Source: Prorocentrum cordatum (lineage: Eukaryota; Sar; Dinophyceae; Prorocentrales; Prorocentraceae). From it: a stretch of DNA of 44,542 nucleotides. A program made the translations under genes and the position numbers. The stretch's first letter is position 1; every line of letters begins with the position of its first letter. Below, piece by piece: positions 40,700 through 44,542 of this stretch. Under the pieces are notes generated by a model that was given only the letters and a program-made list of their open reading frames with translations, ran no database searches and was not told where the DNA came from. The stretch covers positions 368,508-413,049 of the forward strand of contig CAUYUJ010014351.1 in assembly GCA_963575745.1 (NCBI GenBank), read 5' to 3'.

Positions 40700-41300
40700 C
40701 TGTGTGGCCTTTGGGGGGTTTTGTTGGGGGCCTTTTGGGGCCTTCCGGGGGGCTTCTTGGAGGCTTCTTGGGGGCCTCTTGGGGCCTCTTGGGGGCGTTT
40801 TGGGCCGTCTCGGGGCGCTTTTGCGCCGTTTCGCCCCCCCGGAGGCTGTTTTGGGGGCTTCTTGCGGCCGCATTGGAGTCTTGGGGTCCTCTTGGGCCGT
40901 CTTCGCGGCCTCTTGGACCGTCTTGGGGGCCTCTTTGGGCCGTTTTGGGGCCCTCTTGGGCCGTCTTGGGGCCCTCTTAGGTTTTTTGGGGGTTGTTTTG
41001 GGGCGATTCTGGAATATGCTGGGGCCGCCATGGATTTTGAAAATCGAAAAAGGCGATGACGCTAAACTGTTACAAGAACAATGAGGAAATCAATGATTTC
41101 GGCCTCTGGAGGCGCATTTGTGGGCGCTCTTGGGGCCCTCTTGGGCCGTCCTTGGGGCTTTTGGGGCCCTCTTGGGGCCGTTTTGGGGGCCTCATGGGCT
41201 CCCTTTGGGCATATATTGGGCCGTCTTGGGGCCGTCTTGGGGCCATTTTGGGTCATCTTGAGGCCCTCTTGGAACCCCCAGAGGCCCAAGAGGCAGAAAT
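40700..41300 (-). repeat. CCCAAGACGGCC arrays in reversed polarity
   Basis: The + strand reads GGCCTCTTGGGGCCTCTTGG and TTGGGCCGTCTTGGGG, the reverse of all arrays to the left. A short unique stretch at 41025-41095 interrupts it. Confidence 0.8.
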
Positions 41301-41468
41301 TGTTGATTTGTCATAGGTTTTTGTAGGTCTTTAGGGCCCCAGCAGAGGGCGATCAGTTTGGTACAGCGCTGTGGCGCGGCTCCCAGGAGGGGGGTAGAGG
41401 GGGAGACGTAAGAATGCAACACAATACAATATGCTGCAATTATGGAGTCTTTGGATACATAGGATACA
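41301..41468. other. Unique spacer
   Basis: Short AT-richer sequence (CAACACAATACAATATGCTG) separating the reversed array from copy 2 of the duplication. Confidence 0.4.
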
Positions 41469-42545
41469 ATCATGGGCGCCGCAGTGACCAACTTCCACCT
41501 GGCTGGCGCTGCGCCGCAGGTCGCCCAGAGGGTGGAAAACAAGTGGCACGTGTGCCATGGCTCTTGCACATAATGGAAGGGGGAGGAGGAGGAGGTGGTG
41601 GAGGAGGACGGGGGGAGAGGGGGGAACACATCGCCCCTCGGGGCCCAGCAACGGGGCCAAAATCCCAGGTGGGGAGAGGGGGGGGAGGTGGCGTGCGTCG
41701 CGACGCGGAAATAAAGTGCGCGAGCGGAGGGGGCACGGGGCGGGGGCGTGGGGGCGCGGAGAGGAGGTGGGGGTGGTGGTGTGCGTCGCGAGCGGAATAA
41801 AATTGTCGGCGGAATAAAATTGCCGGGGCGGGGAAGGTGCGATTGGGCGGGGCTTGGGGCAGAGGGCCACGGGGCGGGGGTCCAACTGGGGCGCTGGGGA
41901 AAGGGGGGAAGGGGGGGAGGTTGCGTGCGTCGCGACGCGGAATAAAATTGTCGGGGCGGAGGGGGCACGGGGCGGAGCCCCCACTGGGGCGCTGGGGACG
42001 CGGGGAGGGAGGTGGGGGAGGTGGTGTGCGTCGCGACGCGGAATAAAACGTTCGCGGCGGAGGGGGCAGTGGGCGGGGCTCCCGCTGGAGCGCTGGCGAC
42101 GCGGGGGGGCTCGGGGCAGAGAGCCACGGCGCGTGGGTCCCACTCTGGCGCTGGGGACGCGGGGGGAGGGGGGGTGTGCGACGCGGAATAAAGCGTTCGT
42201 GGCGGAGGGGGCAGTGGGCGGGTCCCCGCTTGGGCGCTGGGTACGCGGGGAGGCTCGGGCCAGAGAGCCACGGCGCGGGGGTCCCACTCTGGCGCTGGGG
42301 ACGCAGGGCGGGGGGGGATGTGCGACGAGGATTACGTTCGTGGACCAGGGGGCGGTGGGCGGGGCTCCCGCTCGGGCGCTGGGGCGGGGGAGCTCGGGGC
42401 AGAGAGCCACGGCGCGGGGGTCCCACTCTGGCGCTGGGGACGCGGGGCGGGGGGGGATGTGCGACGCGGAATAAATTGGTCCGAGCTCTAGACACCCTGT
42501 GCCAGAGGATAACATTACACTCCAGTCGCTGTGTGGCCTTTGGGT
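41469..42545 (+). repeat. Segmental duplication copy 2
   Basis: Same start, internal unit order and end as 39654-40690, in direct orientation. Perfect GCGTCGCGACGC palindromes lie at 41695, 41927 and 42028. Small indels occur in most units. Confidence 0.88.
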
Positions 42546-42625
42546 TTTTTTTTGGGGGGCTTTTGGAGGCTTCCGGGGGACTTCTTGGAGGTTTCTTGGG
42601 GGCCTCTTGGGGCCTCTTGGGGGGA
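42545..42625 (-). repeat. Truncated reversed CCCAAGACGGCC array
   Basis: The GGCTTCCGGGGGACTTCTTGG part matches the start of 40700-41020, then breaks off at a cassette CAG-rich tract. Confidence 0.75.
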
Positions 42626-43045
42626 ACGCTGAGGTGGCGAGACGTATCACCCTGCAGCACTAAGCAGCAACAGTAGCAGCGAATGGCAGCAGCGCGAAGC
42701 GGGCAGCGGCAGCGGGAGCGCACAGCAACTGCAAGCAGCAGCAGGCAGCGGGCAGCAGCAGGCACAAAGCAGAATTGGCCCATCAGCAGCACCCTGCAGC
42801 TACAAGCAACAACAGCAGGCAGCAGCGGTAAGCATGACTAACAGCACGCAGCAGCGGGCAGCAGCACCCAGCAGCATTCGCGGACTGCGAGGGTCGAGCT
42901 CCACGTTGTAATTGCAGCCTTGCGGCAGCATGTCCACAATCACGTGCCCATTCATGCATATTTTTTGGACGTAGTCTTCGGGTCAGCCCTAGTCTCTACT
43001 ACATTGCAAGGGCACGTGCGTGCGGGAAGGGTGAGCAGGCTCAAA
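42626..43045 (+). repeat. Cassette: CAG-rich tract, anchor, PPR relic
   Basis: GAGGTGGCGAGACGTATCAC matches 26702. The anchor at 42920-42995 reads RQHVHNHVPIHAYFLDVVFG, then SALV. The PPR part is a frame-broken ACTACATTGCAAGGGCACGT with GTGCGGGAAGGGTGAGCAGG, as at 28372. Confidence 0.8.
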
Positions 43046-43800
43046 TGTCTCAAAACCGCTCCGGGCTGGCCCCGGGCCGCCCCTGGCCGCCCAGGCAGGC
43101 CCCAGGACATGTCCAGAGGGCCCCCAGAAGCCCCCAAGACGGCCCCGGAGAGCTCGGCACGCTTAAAGATGGGCCCAAGACGCCCGAGATTCGCCCCAGG
43201 CGGCCCAAGAGGCGTTCAAGACGCCCGAAGAGGCCTCCCAAGAGGCCTCCCAAGAGGGCCCCGAGCGACCGAAATCCTCGATTTCTACTGTGTTTTTCGA
43301 TGTTCTCGGCCTCCTCGCCTCGTCGGGTTCCCGACGCGCCAACACGGCCCAAGAAGCCCCCCCGACCGCTCCAAGACGGCCGAAGAGGACCCCAAGAGAG
43401 CCAGGAGGGCCTCCGTGCGGGAAGGGTGAGCAGGCTCAAATGTGTCAAAACCGCCCCGGGCTGGCCCCGGCCCGCCCCGGGCCGGCCAGGCAGGCCCCAG
43501 GACATGTCCAGAGGGCCCCCAGAAGCCCCCAAGACGGCCCCGGAGAGCTCGGCACGCTTAAAGATGGGCCCAAGACGCCCGAGATTCGCCCCAGGCGGCC
43601 TAAGAGGCGTCCAAGACGCCCGAAGAGGCTTCCCAAGAGGCCTCCCAAGAGGGCCCCGAGCGACAGAAATCGTCGATTTCTATTGTGTTTTTCGATGTTT
43701 TCGGCCACCTCGCCTCGTCGGCTTCCCGACGCTCCAAGACGGCTCAAGAAGCCCCCTCGACCGCTCCAAGACGGCCGAAGAGGACCCCAAGAGAGCCCCA
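43020..43800 (+). repeat. Recent tandem duplication, 397-bp unit, two copies
   Basis: GTGCGGGAAGGGTGAGCAGG starts at 43020 and again at 43417. The two copies (43020-43416 and 43417-43800) are nearly identical, including the GTGTTTTTCGATGTT spacer. Each starts inside the PPR relic. Confidence 0.9.
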
Positions 43801-44060
43801 AGACGGGCCAGGAGGGCCCCCAGACGGTCCCAAGACGCCCCAGGACGGCCCCAGGACGGCCCAGGAGGCGCCCAAGACGGCCCAAGAGGCACCCAAGACG
43901 ACCCCATGAGCGGCCCAAGACGGCCCACGACAGCCCAAGAGGCGCCGAGGCGGGTCTCAGACGGCCCCAAGACGGCCCAAGAGGCACCCAAGACGGCCCG
44001 AGAGGGCCCTAAGAGCCCCCCCGGGAGGCCCAAACGAAGGCCGAAGAGGCTCCGAAACGG
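43801..44060 (+). repeat. CCCAAGACGGCC array
   Basis: Regular units with GGCCCAAGAGGCACCCAAGA; the reverse strand reads GPSWAVLGASWAVLG. Confidence 0.75.
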
Positions 44061-44260
44061 CCCCCACGAAGCCTTCAGTGCCTCCAGAATGCCCTCCAGG
44101 AGCGGGGGAGCGGACGCGAGGCGACAGTAATATCGCAGGCAAAAACGCCCCAAGAGATCCCCAAACGGCCCCCACGAAGCCCTAAGTGGCTTCAGAATTG
44201 CTTCCAGGAGGGGGGGAGCGGACGAGAGGCGACCGGCATATCGAAGGCACAAAAGAACAA
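44061..44260 (+). repeat. 109-bp tandem duplication
   Basis: GGCCCCCACGAAGCC starts at about 44058 and 44167. Each is followed by an AGAATG/AGAATTGC, TCCAGGAG, GGGGGAGCGGACG series. The copies have diverged. Confidence 0.75.
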
Positions 44261-44350
44261 TGTTGGACGCTCCGAGGGCCTTCGATGTTTCTCCGTTGGG
44301 GAGAGTCGTCGTAGGATCGACGATTGCCGACCGAGGGCAGCGAATCCAGT

Positions 44351-44542
44351 GGAGGCCCAAGAGGCCCCCAGGAGCCCAAAAGAGATTCCCAAGAGGTGCC
44401 ACGGGGCTGAAAAACTGCTTCGAAGCGAGGGGGGCGGACGAGGGGACCGCCTCAGGAGGTTTTGGACGGTTTTCGGCCTCAAAATCGTCCGCTTTACGAC
44501 GGTTTTGGAAGGATTTTGGTCTTCTCGCCTTTTCCGCTTTCC
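44351..44542 (+). repeat. Dispersed unit shared with 33044-33206, cut by the window end
   Basis: Matches the left copy over its whole length apart from about 29 extra bases (44408-44436). It continues beyond the window. Confidence 0.8.

Noticed and set aside
39655-42792. Four - strand frames of 312-458 codons
   Set aside because: They cover the GC-rich tandem array and reversed CCCAAGACGGCC units. Several are open over the same bases, so they reflect lack of stops.
21180-44400. CRISPR-like or phage defence arrays
   Set aside because: Repeats are degenerate and contiguous, without unique spacers of even length, and the context is eukaryotic.

Overview
The window reads as nuclear DNA of a dinoflagellate, most likely a GC-rich free-living genus such as Prorocentrum; the genus is inference. 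The main clue is a plant-type PPR module (core ISACEKGEQWQRA...LLSEM) that recurs many times, as is known from dinoflagellate genomes. Other clues are long trinucleotide repeats, a decayed LINE, no bacterial operon structure and no ribosomal or tRNA gene. I could not support one complete protein-coding gene. Most long open frames come from stop-poor repeats and are open in several frames at once.

Positions 1-15900 hold minisatellites (73-74 bp at 255-812, about 90 bp at 6600-7375, about 80 bp at 9391-9690), GAC, GAT, GAG and TCC microsatellites, and several short inverted-repeat elements. A 144-bp hAT-like element has a perfect 8-bp target duplication. Short coding-like segments on the + strand (4913, 5607, 8175, 10474) have coiled-coil-like translations and, in places, splice-like borders. 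They could be exons of one or more genes with repeat-filled introns. An AT-rich island lies at 14100-14780.

Positions 15920-20450 hold a second copy of a short inverted-repeat element (15921-16079), a LINE relic on the - strand (about 16080-19060) with reverse transcriptase and zinc-knuckle motifs in shifted frames, a second hAT-like copy (19450-19593) and a palindromic element (19756-19953).

Positions 20580-44542 are a mosaic of one cassette repeated in the same orientation: a CTCCTCG tract, a CAG-rich tract, an anchor around GTCCACGGGTCAGCCCTAGTC, a PPR motif or its relic, then long arrays of CCCAAGACGGCC-like units. Interrupting it are (ATC)n, (TCC)n and (TCACAC)n tracts, a 1.75-kb element bounded by inverted 20-21-bp minisatellite arrays (33429-35174), and a 1-kb tandem array present twice (39654-40690, 41469-42545) where the array polarity flips.

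The strongest candidates for undescribed biology are the hAT-like pair, the 1.75-kb element with terminal minisatellites, and the co-oriented PPR cassettes. All alignments were made by eye.
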